From contig CANRNJ010000003.1 in NCBI GenBank assembly GCA_947631955.1, positions 157,319 through 221,318 of the forward strand: a stretch of 64,000 nt of DNA, given 5' to 3'. Within the stretch, counting starts at the first letter, position 1; each line of letters opens with the position of its first letter. Both the position numbers and the translations under genes were made by a program. The stretch comes from an uncultured Lachnospiraceae bacterium (GTDB lineage Bacteria > Bacillota > Clostridia > Lachnospirales > Lachnospiraceae). This document shows positions 42,501 through 50,602 of this stretch, one piece after another. Under the pieces are notes generated by a model, which saw only the letters and a program-made list of their open reading frames with translations, searched no databases and had not been told where the DNA came from.

Positions 42501-45016
42501 GTGTTGATAGGATCGAGTTCTTTGTCGACAGCGCTATTTGCTTCCCTGACTGCACTCTTATACTTGTCATTCAGGAGCGAGCTGATCTCGCCGTACTTCG
42601 GATAATCCAACAGCGTGACCATATCCGTGATGGGATTGTACATGACTGTCAGGTAGGTGGGGGACAAACTCTTATAGCATACTCTGATTCCGTCCTGATC
42701 TTTTATGATATTGTCCGGATCCATCGCCCAGTCAAAAGGCGCGTATCCCTCTACGATATCCCCATGGAACGTAAGTTTGGAACTGCCGGTCTTAAAGGCG
42801 TCGGTTCCGACCGTAAACGCTTCATAGCCCGCCGACGGAGTGTTGAACGTCACATCCTCAAGAGCGGTGCAGTCCTTGAAGGCATTTGCCCCGATCGCAG
42901 TCACGGAATTACCGATATATACTTCCTTCAGGTTTTCCCAGCCTGTGCAGACGCCGTCGTTTAGGAGCGTGAGTTTGGAGTTGTCGCGAATGGTCAGCGA
43001 TGAAATCTTCTGATTCAACTCGTCGTCGCTGAAACAATCCGACGCGATCCCCGTCACATAAGTATCGCCGACTTTATCCGGGATCTCCAGATCAACGAGT
43101 CCATCGATCGAAGCATCAGGATTCTTCGTACAGGAAGTCAAAACGCCCGCGTCGTCGATACACATCAGATAATCGCCGTCGCTCACTTCGTAGAAGTGCT
43201 GATCGCCCCGGTCATACCGATAAGGTATAGGCTTCAATAGGGCGTTTTTGGCCTTCCATGTGCTTCGGCGGGGTTCAGCGGGATTTCTTAAGACATCCAG
43301 TTCCGGCCCCCATACATAGAAATCCGGATTTGTGACTGTTGCAAACAGACCATCATCGAACTTTGCCCGCCCGCTGGACTCCGGGAAATGTACGCATTGC
43401 AGGTTAAAGCAGTTATAGAACGTATTTTCCGGCACGGTAGCTATTGTATTACTGCCGTAGGAGGAAGGCATGGTCACGTTCAGCAGATTGGACCGCCCTG
43501 CCAGTATACAGTCTTTAAACTCGCTGATCGCACCCGGAAAGACGAATTCCGTCAATCCGCCGGTTATAACATTGTCCGCCGCAAACGCGCCTTCTCCGAT
43601 CTTCGTGATACCCACGGTGACCTCCGCAGAATCGCCGCGCTTGAAATTCACGCTGTTCAGGCCGAGCGCGTTAAAAAATGCATAGGCGCCGATATGGACA
43701 TCGGATCCCGTTATGCCGGAGAAATCCACCGTCCGGAGGGATGTGCAGTTGGCAAACGCACCCACTCCGATCATTTGAACTGTAGACGGAAACGTCACGC
43801 TTGTGATGCCTGAGCCGTAGAAACATTCGTTGCCGATCTCGGTAGTGCCCGCCCCGATCGTAACCGAGGTCAGGTCGCTGCAGTTCTTAAACGCCATATC
43901 GCAGACATTCTCAACGTTGTTGAACGTGATCTCTTTCAGGAAAGACCCTTCAAAAGCGCTCGTGCCGATGTATTTGATCTCCGGCGGAACGGTCAGATAG
44001 TACACGTTCCGGATATCTTTGAACGCCCCATTGCCGATGCCGATGATGCTCGCGTCCGTAGTATAGACAAAGCCCTGATCGTCAAACCTCAGCGTATTTG
44101 ACGGGGAACCCCCTTCCATCTTCTGCGGGATATATACATAAGTATTGATACCGCCCGCACCCGGATGCTCCGAGTCAATGACGGTTGCAAGCTTGCAGCC
44201 CTTATATTTTCCGTTCTCTGCATTTTCACAGTAGTATTCGCAGCGCTGATCGGTCGTCAGATCCGATATCTTCTTGCTGAAACTGGGTTCCACCGGTTTG
44301 GTTGCCTCGACCTCCGGATCTACCGGCTCAGGATGCTGCTCGTTCCAACTTGCCAATTCCGCCTCATAAGCAGCCTTATTGGCGGCATAACCGCTGGCAT
44401 AAGCCTCGTACTCACTCTTAAAATATTTATCGAAAAACGCTTTGTCGATATCCTGTATCCGAACCGGATCCTTGCAGGAATATGTAAAGGAATCCGAACG
44501 GTTGCCCACGCTGTCATGTTGTTCTTCGTCAAAAAATTTATCAAAATTCTCTGCGGTAACTTTCACATAGTCGCAGGTGACATTGGGTTTCAACTCGACC
44601 CTGTCCTGTTGATATGTACTGTTATATTCCTTAATGATCCCTCTGCTTCCCTGACCCGAAATAGTTGTCATATAGAATTTAAACTGCCAATCCATCTGGT
44701 ACAGACCGTCCGACAGGAGTTTGATCGTATACGCCGTGGTCAGATCATCAGTGCTTGAATGATCTAAGATATCGTTATTTTTCACCGAAAAATCTTCCTC
44801 GTCACCGTCAATGGATTCAATATCCGCAGGATAACCATACGGCACATTCTCCGGCAAAGAAAGCGGCATCCACCCACGCTCCTGTGCCGCCTCGTTCTCC
44901 GGTACCGGCACCGCCGCCACACCAATCGCCGTAATCATCAGAACAGCAGCCAGACTTCGTCTGACGCTTCTCTTCAACTTCCTTCTCGATTTCTTAACCG
45001 GTGCTTTTTTAGCCAT
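39581..45016 (-). CDS. Giant BspA-type LRR surface protein (1811 aa) with repeat/linker domains and sorting-like tail
   Basis: LRR_5 units, a Listeria-Bacteroides-type WTFERWVG segment, Ser/Thr/Asn linker, TPKTGDPIHPKWFLSIGLACLSVILFIKKDKDAKVKTT. Confidence 0.88.
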   Translation of the reverse strand: MAKKAPVKKSRRKLKRSVRRSLAAVLMITAIGVAAVPVPENEAAQERGWMPLSLPENVPYGYPADIESIDGDEEDFSVKNNDILDHSSTDDLTTAYTIKLLSDGLYQMDWQFKFYMTTISGQGSRGIIKEYNSTYQQDRVELKPNVTCDYVKVTAENFDKFFDEEQHDSVGNRSDSFTYSCKDPVRIQDIDKAFFDKYFKSEYEAYASGYAANKAAYEAELASWNEQHPEPVDPEVEATKPVEPSFSKKISDLTTDQRCEYYCENAENGKYKGCKLATVIDSEHPGAGGINTYVYIPQKMEGGSPSNTLRFDDQGFVYTTDASIIGIGNGAFKDIRNVYYLTVPPEIKYIGTSAFEGSFLKEITFNNVENVCDMAFKNCSDLTSVTIGAGTTEIGNECFYGSGITSVTFPSTVQMIGVGAFANCTSLRTVDFSGITGSDVHIGAYAFFNALGLNSVNFKRGDSAEVTVGITKIGEGAFAADNVITGGLTEFVFPGAISEFKDCILAGRSNLLNVTMPSSYGSNTIATVPENTFYNCFNLQCVHFPESSGRAKFDDGLFATVTNPDFYVWGPELDVLRNPAEPRRSTWKAKNALLKPIPYRYDRGDQHFYEVSDGDYLMCIDDAGVLTSCTKNPDASIDGLVDLEIPDKVGDTYVTGIASDCFSDDELNQKISSLTIRDNSKLTLLNDGVCTGWENLKEVYIGNSVTAIGANAFKDCTALEDVTFNTPSAGYEAFTVGTDAFKTGSSKLTFHGDIVEGYAPFDWAMDPDNIIKDQDGIRVCYKSLSPTYLTVMYNPITDMVTLLDYPKYGEISSLLNDKYKSAVREANSAVDKELDPINTYEDMKADEWYRRYAGTEYDGFRREFMRGWNEAGEDSTALNALYSSEFYGPWISPKFVTFCQDSAKLQRWLNDDTGALDWRDPGTFAAAASEQRSLAGWLFEPITAYAADYPDPYYERNKYDVAVIVDANDPYRAATPEERDIVYYSKNIDIPAGVESIDVYGYRHDLTADGEENTTRYSNIGNYNTYLNGLGGWDTDSRFMYENVKPADEDGIQSVPGLFSGYFDDYQDSGASKENRERGNDLITSVTMHSVKYLPDYAFDSCENLGYVILGDACADIGKAPFRGCYSMTTVGDNEYYTTVNGIIYSKNEDGSYTVEECLAARGNLVGPAVVTTASDPNLANITSIRPGAFEDCDYITEVNFGRRDVLGLKTIPEDCFKNCDLLQTVVLPMSATKIERGAFNGDDNLTGLTIYGNEVQISAGAFDSDKRATTMIRAYEDSAVSRYIEQYGREYKLQYDDTHPLGSLWQVSFYDANYALIGDLKDQMGNPLDNPQYVEDGAYAVVPENPTLSGWTFERWVGSNNVDLAQPIHEDSFFYAQGYSTNGTINGKYPVEFYDGVDGKQVGPTQYVDPGSDAVAPAHPEHAGYEPDGFSDTFTNVQSVKTIIMKYKAAATSGGSSSNDTTHLSGDSTSNTPNSSSNNSTASTNTTSNPASTSNTSNTSNANNTSDTSNTSSGTAVSSSNGSTPATASGLYVVTVNGGSGSGSYAAGATVLITANTPAAGSVFSKWVTTSQGVTLASVSTTPTTFKMPANDVTITAEYTTASAAANTAATPVSTADNGGSTRVDITKPGISNKDLASANVNGSTDNFVIKITETDEATAAVQAALTNKYGSLDNILYYAMDISLYDSTGTVKLTDTSGITVDITLPIPDALVAYGGNNMAGAVVNGNQLENLNENFTTINGVPCIRFTASHFSPYTIYVDTGNLTEGMLDATPKTGDPIHPKWFLSIGLACLSVILFIKKDKDAKVKTT
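40450..40665. repeat. Low-complexity Ser/Thr/Asn linker DNA within the giant LRR gene
   Basis: Encodes NSSSNNSTASTNTTSNPASTSNTSNTSNANNTSDTSNTSSG; recurring RTATTRCTCGT units. Confidence 0.8.
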
Positions 45017-45036
45017 TGCTCTTCTCCTTCACGCCT

Positions 45037-46275
45037 TTACTGAATCCTTTTTGCCACTACCACGAACCGTCCGTCTTCCTCTGAGTTGTCGCAGGTAGAA
45101 AGGGTGAGCAGTTCGTCCCCGTACACCGCCGTAACGCCGGTATCATACAAGGAAAGCGCCGCCATCTCCTGCATATTGGACTCAAATTCTTTCTCAGACG
45201 AGGCGTCTAAAAATTGGTAGTATTTGAATACGATCTCGTCCTCATTGTAGATCTTTGAACGAAAAACGTACATGACTTCATAGGTTCCCTTTTCATATAT
45301 GGTATCAAACCGGATCGTGGAATGTTCCTTCCCGTAATCCTCGCTGCTGTACTTGTTCAGGTTGCCGAACATCTTGCCTGATTTCATATGATGCCCGTAT
45401 ATGATCAGATTCGTGTTCCTGTGTACCACATCGCAGTCTTTATCCAGAAAAAGGCTGCCGTTTTTGTCATATTCCTGATTGTAGTTATGGTCCAGATAAT
45501 ATTCGTTGTTGACCGTCTGCATCACGGGGTAATCAATATCTGTATCGTCAATTTTGAGCCAGCCGATTAGGCTTTTGTTCTTGTTGTAAAGCGTCTGATA
45601 CTCTTCCAGCACCTTCAGCTCAACGTCGTCGTCTTCGGTATAATGGATCGTCACCCCTGACGTCCGCGCCGCCAGCGCCCGATTTCCTTTCAGTCCTGCA
45701 AGGGATCGGTACGCCGCGTCGGTCCTTCCCGCAAAATAATAATATACTCCGAAATAGGCAAAGCAGCCCGCCGCCACCACCGCGCACAGGGCGATCATGA
45801 GCCTGCGGCGCATTTCCCGTTTCTTTAACTCCTGCAGAATGACTTTCTGCATGTTTTTATCGTAACCGTTTAACGAGATATCGGCATTTTTTTGTTTTTT
45901 CCGGCCTTTTCCGGCGTCCGCCGTCTTAACGGAGATCCCGGCATCCGCCGTACTGCGGGCAGCTCCGGCGTCTTTGGCGGTATTCCCCGCCTTCTTTTTG
46001 GCTTTTCTGCCCGTCGGCAGCCTGCTGTCCTTATTGTATCCCCTGCGCTTATATTCCTGCGACAGTTCGTAGATCTCGTCGTCAAAATCGTTTCCTACGA
46101 TCGTTTCAAAGCGGTACCGTCCGGCCTGCATCTGATCGTACAGCGTAATGACCTCGCCCGGCTGCTCCATATGGACATGCCTTCTGATCTCTTCTATTTT
46201 GGCCTGATCCCGCAGCGCTGCCTTATAATCCGCTTCTGTCCGAAATCTTCTTCCGGCGACTTCAAACCCCTCCAT
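45037..46275 (-). CDS. srtB: Class B sortase with long cytoplasmic N-terminal extension
   Basis: IIYGHHMKSGKMFGNLNKY and TLSTCDNSEEDGRFVVVAKRI active-site motifs; TM at RRRLMIALCAVVAAGCFAYFGVYYYF preceded by about 165 aa. Confidence 0.92.
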   Translation of the reverse strand: MEGFEVAGRRFRTEADYKAALRDQAKIEEIRRHVHMEQPGEVITLYDQMQAGRYRFETIVGNDFDDEIYELSQEYKRRGYNKDSRLPTGRKAKKKAGNTAKDAGAARSTADAGISVKTADAGKGRKKQKNADISLNGYDKNMQKVILQELKKREMRRRLMIALCAVVAAGCFAYFGVYYYFAGRTDAAYRSLAGLKGNRALAARTSGVTIHYTEDDDVELKVLEEYQTLYNKNKSLIGWLKIDDTDIDYPVMQTVNNEYYLDHNYNQEYDKNGSLFLDKDCDVVHRNTNLIIYGHHMKSGKMFGNLNKYSSEDYGKEHSTIRFDTIYEKGTYEVMYVFRSKIYNEDEIVFKYYQFLDASSEKEFESNMQEMAALSLYDTGVTAVYGDELLTLSTCDNSEEDGRFVVVAKRIQ

Positions 46276-46456
46276 GGGGATCTCTCCTTTTCCGAATATA
46301 TGAGCCGTATGACCACACTCTGACCCACTAACATATAGTTTAATTTTACTATATATTGAGATTTATGCAAGTGTTTTGATTAAAAATCCACAAGTCGGAC
46401 ACATTTTTTTGCCTCCGGCGGGGAAGTACGGCGCATCCCGTGATCATTTTTTATTC

Positions 46457-46483
46457 ACACTTTCTGCGCTGCGCCATAAGATA
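46457..46483 (+). promoter_or_regulatory. Candidate sigmaK-type promoter upstream of the Cys-rich gene
   Basis: AC (46457-46458), 16-nt spacer, CATAAGATA (46475-46483), matching AC-N16/17-CATANNNTA. Confidence 0.45.
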
Positions 46484-46513
46484 AACCATAAATAACATTT
46501 GGAGGCTATGGAA

Positions 46514-46750
46514 ATGAGTGATTTATCGGCAACACAATGCGGATGCAGCAACAATAACAACGGCGGATTCTTCGGCGGCGGATGCAGTTCCATCATCTGG
46601 CTGCTTCTGCTGTTATCCGCCTGCGGCGGCGACAATGACGGATGCGGATGCGGCGGCAGCAACGGCTTTGGCCTGTTCAACAACAACGGCAGCAGCTGCT
46701 GTAATACATTGATCTGGTTATTGATCCTTTCAAGCTGCTGCGGCAACTAA
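46514..46750 (+). CDS. Small Cys/Gly/Asn-rich protein with an internal two-fold repeat
   Basis: GGAGG RBS at 46501-46505 eight nt upstream; MSDLSATQCGCSNNNNGGFFGGGCSSIIWLLLLLSACGG / CGCGGSNGFGLFNNNGSSCCNTLIWLLILSSCCGN. Confidence 0.8.
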   Translation: MSDLSATQCGCSNNNNGGFFGGGCSSIIWLLLLLSACGGDNDGCGCGGSNGFGLFNNNGSSCCNTLIWLLILSSCCGN

Positions 46751-46793
46751 CAGACCGCGAACATCCCCTTTACACATCTATTACTTCACGTCT

Positions 46794-46832
46794 GAGAAAA
46801 TAGGCTCTGCTCCTTAAGAGCCTATTTTTCTC
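46794..46832 (+). terminator. Strong intrinsic terminator after the Cys-rich gene
   Basis: GAGAAAATAGGCTC - loop - GAGCCTATTTTTCTC. Confidence 0.88.
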
Positions 46833-46885
46833 ACATGCGGCATATACATGTATGAGAAACCGCGGGCATCAGGAAGGCGTATCCT

Positions 46886-47455
46886 ATGGCAGCAAAAAAC
46901 GAGGAAGCAGAAAACGTTATGGCATTCGATGCCTTGTACACGACTAATCAGATCCAAAAGATCAAGGTTCTTCTCCCCTACATAGAACCTGCCATGCAAA
47001 AGCATCTGGCGGTCTATATTAAATATATGGAGCTGCAATACACATTGAAATATGTCCGAAGACATCCTCTTCAGATACACGGATGCAGTCTTTCTTCCGG
47101 CAATGGCGAAAAACCCGATCTGTGCGCGCTGTGCCGCCAGCTGGCTCTCTACTCTTCACCGGAAGAGATCCGGCAGCTGGAACAGCTGCAGAACATGCTG
47201 CAGACCATGGAAACGATGCAGGAAATGTCACAGGCGATGTCCGTCCTGAACGAGATCTTTCCGGAAATGTCTGCCGCTCCGCCTTTCGGAAGCGGCTCTG
47301 TATCCTCCGATGCGGATGAAACAGAGTCCGCGCAGACGGGCAGCTTTTCCGCACTGGACATGATGATGAACATGCTGACGCCTGAACAGAAAGCGATGTA
47401 TGAGATGTTTCAACAGCAAAATTCAGATTCAGATAAGGAGAATACCGGATCATGA
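46886..47455 (+). CDS. Hypothetical protein (189 aa), Met/Gln-rich helical C-terminus
   Basis: ORF with coding-like composition; TGA overlaps the ATG of the next gene (ATGA). Confidence 0.7.
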   Translation: MAAKNEEAENVMAFDALYTTNQIQKIKVLLPYIEPAMQKHLAVYIKYMELQYTLKYVRRHPLQIHGCSLSSGNGEKPDLCALCRQLALYSSPEEIRQLEQLQNMLQTMETMQEMSQAMSVLNEIFPEMSAAPPFGSGSVSSDADETESAQTGSFSALDMMMNMLTPEQKAMYEMFQQQNSDSDKENTGS

Positions 47456-47745
47456 CAGGAAACTGGATGGAAGACCCTGCCGTAGCCCATATCGACAGGA
47501 ACAAACTGGATTTTCTACAGGCGCTCTTCTACGAGAGCCGCTCTCTCACCAAAGAGCAGATGCTGCCCTTCTTTCTGGCCGCCGCCAAAAGGAGCCGGGA
47601 CAGCCACATTTCTTTCAGCCGGGAAGAGATCGAAACGATCACGTCCGCGATACGCAGATATTCCTCCCCGGAGGAGGCGGAGAAGATCGACCGGTTCATG
47701 AAGCTGCGCCAGACGCAGCCCCCTAAGTCCCCGCCCATCCGGTAA
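47452..47745 (+). CDS. Hypothetical protein (97 aa)
   Basis: ATGA overlap with upstream ORF; shares a YSSPEE(I/A) motif with it. Confidence 0.7.
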   Translation: MTGNWMEDPAVAHIDRNKLDFLQALFYESRSLTKEQMLPFFLAAAKRSRDSHISFSREEIETITSAIRRYSSPEEAEKIDRFMKLRQTQPPKSPPIR

Positions 47746-47750
47746 TGCGC

Positions 47751-47788
47751 AAAAAAACGTCAGGAACGTTTGTCCCTGACGCATTTTC
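47751..47788. terminator. Bidirectional terminator between the 97-aa ORF and leuS
   Basis: CGTCAGGAACGTTTGTCCCTGACG stem, A-run on one side and TTTT on the other. Confidence 0.8.
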
Positions 47789-47803
47789 CTATCCGTTATT
47801 TCT

Positions 47804-50332
47804 TTATTTCTGAACGATGTTGACGATCCTTCCCGGAACATAGATCTCTTTTACAATGGTTCCGGTCAGCTTGTCGGCCACCGTTTCTTTTGCCTTGGCG
47901 ATCACTTCGTCTTTCGGATCGTCTTTGCCGATCGCAAGAGTCGCTCTGGTCTTGCCGTTGATCTGCACGGCGATCTCCACGGTATGCTCCACCGTCTTGG
48001 CCTCCTCATACGACGGCCATGTGCTCTGATATAAGCGGCCCTCAAATCCGACCGTCTGCCACAGTTCTTCCGTGATATGAGGCGCCACCGGGTTCAGCAT
48101 CGTAAGGAGCGTCTTGAACTCTCCTTTCGTCACGGCGTTTTTCTTGTAAAATTCATTGATAAGCGCCATCATTGCGGCGATCGCCGTATTGTATTTGAGG
48201 TTCTCGAAATCGCTGCTGACTTTCTTGATCGTCTGATGCATCTTCGTTTCAAGATCCGCGGAATAATTCATGTCGTCCGTCAGGATGTCCTGCAGTTTCC
48301 ACACTCTCTCCAAGAATCTGCGGCAGCCTTTGACGCCGTCCTCGCTCCACCCGGCGCTCAGTTCAAACGCTCCGATGAACATCTCGTAAGTTCTCAGGGT
48401 ATCCGCTCCGTATTCGGTCACGATGTCGTCCGGATTCACCACGTTTCCAAGCGACTTGGACATCTTTACGACCGGATGATCGGCCATCTCGCCGTATTTT
48501 TCTTTCAGGGCTTCCCTCGCCTTTTTCTCGCTCCCGTATTCGGCGACCAGTTTTTCCTGCTCTTTGACGGGCATATTTGCAAAATTATGCGGATTCAGCC
48601 CCAGGATCATGCCATGCGAAGTCCTCTTCGCATACGGCTCCGGACAGGGAACCACTTTCTGATCGTAGAGGAACTTGTGCCAGAATCTGGAATACAAAAG
48701 GTGCAGCGTGGTATGCTCCATACCGCCGTTGTACCAGTCTACCGGCATCCAATACTCCAGCGCTTCTTTGCTTGCGAGCGCCTCGGTATTGCAGGGATCC
48801 GTGTATCTGAGGAAATACCACGAGGAGCCAGCCCATTGCGGCATCGTATCCGTTTCTCTCTTCGCCGGGCCTTTGCAGCACGGGCATGTGGTATTGACCC
48901 AATCGGTCATGAGCGCCAGGGGCGACTCTCCGGTATCGGTAGGCATATAGCTGTCCACCTCAGGCAGTTCCAGAGGCAGTTCGCTCTCGTCCAGAGGCAC
49001 ATAGCCGCATTTCTCACAATGGACGATCGGAATGGGCTCGCCCCAGTAACGCTGTCTGGAAAATACCCAGTCCCTCAATTTAAAATTCGTCTTGGCGCAT
49101 CCGATCCCTTTCTCTTCCAGAAAGGCGATCATTCTGGCCTTTGCGTCCTCCACGCTGAGTCCGTTGAGGAAACCGGAATTGACGATGGTTCCCGTGGCAA
49201 CGTCCGTGTACACTTCTTCCTGAACGTTTCTGCCTCCGGCCACCACTTCTATGATCGGCAGGCCGAATTTCTTGGCGAAGTCCCAGTCTCTTTCATCGTG
49301 CGCCGGTACAGCCATGATGGCGCCCGTGCCGTAACTCATGAGTACATAATCCGAAACGAAGATCGGGATCTCCACGTCGTTCACGGGATTTACCGCCGTG
49401 AGGCCGTCGATCCGGACGCCGGTTTTGTCCTTGGCCAGTTCGGCGCGCTCAAAATCCGATTTTCTCGCGGCCTGCGCGCGGTATGCCTCCACCTCGCTCC
49501 AGTTTTTGATATCGTCCTTATATTTGTCCAGAAGCGGATGTTCCGGGGACATGACCATATAGGTGACGCCGAAGAGCGTATCGCATCTGGTCGTGTAGAT
49601 GCGCATCTTATCTTCCTTGCCCTTGATGGTAAAATCCACTTCCGCGCCGGTAGACTTGCCGATCCAGTTTTTCTGGGAAACTTTGACCCTCTCCACATAG
49701 TCCACCGTGTCAAGGCCTTCGATCAGCTTATCCGCATACTCGGTGATCTTAAGCATCCACTGGCTCTTGACTTTGCGGATCACCTCGGAACCGCAGCGCT
49801 CGCAGACGCCGTTCACCACTTCCTCGTTGGCAAGGCCGACTTTACAGGAAGTACACCAGTTGATCGGCATTTCCGCCTTGTAGGCAAGGCCTGCCTTGAA
49901 CAGTTTCAAAAAGATCCACTGGGTCCATTTGTAATACCCCGGATCCGTCGTATTGACTTCCCTGTCCCAGTCGAACGAATAGCCCAGCGAATGGAGCTGG
50001 CTCTTAAAACGCGCCACGTTGTTCTTCGTCACGATCTTGGGATGAATGTGATTCTGGATCGCATAGTTCTCCGTCGGAAGCCCGAACGCGTCCCATCCCA
50101 TCGGATAGAGCACGTTGTATCCCTGCATCCTTCTCTTTCTCGCAACGATATCGAGCGCCGTATACGGTCTTGGATGTCCGACATGAAGCCCCTGTCCCGA
50201 CGGATACGGAAATTCTACCAGTGCATAATATTTCGGTTTGGAATAATCGTCGGAGGTTTTAAACGCCTTCTCGTCATCCCAGATCTTCTGCCATTTTGTT
50301 TCCACTTCTCTGTGATTGTAAACTTGTGCCAT
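47804..50332 (-). CDS. leuS: Leucyl-tRNA synthetase
   Basis: [66 protein letters not shown] (KMSKS). Confidence 0.97.
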   Translation of the reverse strand: MAQVYNHREVETKWQKIWDDEKAFKTSDDYSKPKYYALVEFPYPSGQGLHVGHPRPYTALDIVARKRRMQGYNVLYPMGWDAFGLPTENYAIQNHIHPKIVTKNNVARFKSQLHSLGYSFDWDREVNTTDPGYYKWTQWIFLKLFKAGLAYKAEMPINWCTSCKVGLANEEVVNGVCERCGSEVIRKVKSQWMLKITEYADKLIEGLDTVDYVERVKVSQKNWIGKSTGAEVDFTIKGKEDKMRIYTTRCDTLFGVTYMVMSPEHPLLDKYKDDIKNWSEVEAYRAQAARKSDFERAELAKDKTGVRIDGLTAVNPVNDVEIPIFVSDYVLMSYGTGAIMAVPAHDERDWDFAKKFGLPIIEVVAGGRNVQEEVYTDVATGTIVNSGFLNGLSVEDAKARMIAFLEEKGIGCAKTNFKLRDWVFSRQRYWGEPIPIVHCEKCGYVPLDESELPLELPEVDSYMPTDTGESPLALMTDWVNTTCPCCKGPAKRETDTMPQWAGSSWYFLRYTDPCNTEALASKEALEYWMPVDWYNGGMEHTTLHLLYSRFWHKFLYDQKVVPCPEPYAKRTSHGMILGLNPHNFANMPVKEQEKLVAEYGSEKKAREALKEKYGEMADHPVVKMSKSLGNVVNPDDIVTEYGADTLRTYEMFIGAFELSAGWSEDGVKGCRRFLERVWKLQDILTDDMNYSADLETKMHQTIKKVSSDFENLKYNTAIAAMMALINEFYKKNAVTKGEFKTLLTMLNPVAPHITEELWQTVGFEGRLYQSTWPSYEEAKTVEHTVEIAVQINGKTRATLAIGKDDPKDEVIAKAKETVADKLTGTIVKEIYVPGRIVNIVQK

Positions 50333-50457
50333 CTGTTCCACCATTCCGAAGCGTCCACGCTTCTATCTCATAATAAACAACTAGTATCATTATCGTGATA
50401 TGGGATCGATTTGTCAACCTTTATCTTAAGATTGCAGGACATCGTGCGGACATAGAA

Positions 50458-50481
50458 ACAGGGCATGTTTCCATGCCCTGT
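50458..50481 (-). terminator. 10-bp GAAA-tetraloop hairpin after the EF-G paralogue, terminator-like
   Basis: Minus strand ACAGGGCATG-GAAA-CATGCCCTGT followed by a short TTTC, weak T-tract. Confidence 0.5.
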
Positions 50482-50602
50482 CCCTATAAAAAACCTTCTC
50501 TATCGCTGCAGGCGATAACAACATTCCGCAAGACATTCCCCTTCTGCCCTGCATTGCATACCGCGCCGGCACATATGCCTGCCGGCTTAAACTGCCTAAG
50601 CG

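Noticed and set aside
46014-46025. LPTG-like string (SRLPTGRK) in the sortase N-terminus
   Set aside because: Located in the predicted cytoplasmic linker without a hydrophobic tail; coincidental
48077-50398. 773-aa plus-strand ORF antisense to leuS
   Set aside because: leuS is unambiguous; antisense frame has no family features
50333-50602. Possible T-box or leader peptide upstream of leuS
   Set aside because: No GGGTGGNACCGCGG-type T-box motif found; only the GAAA-loop hairpin after the EF-G gene
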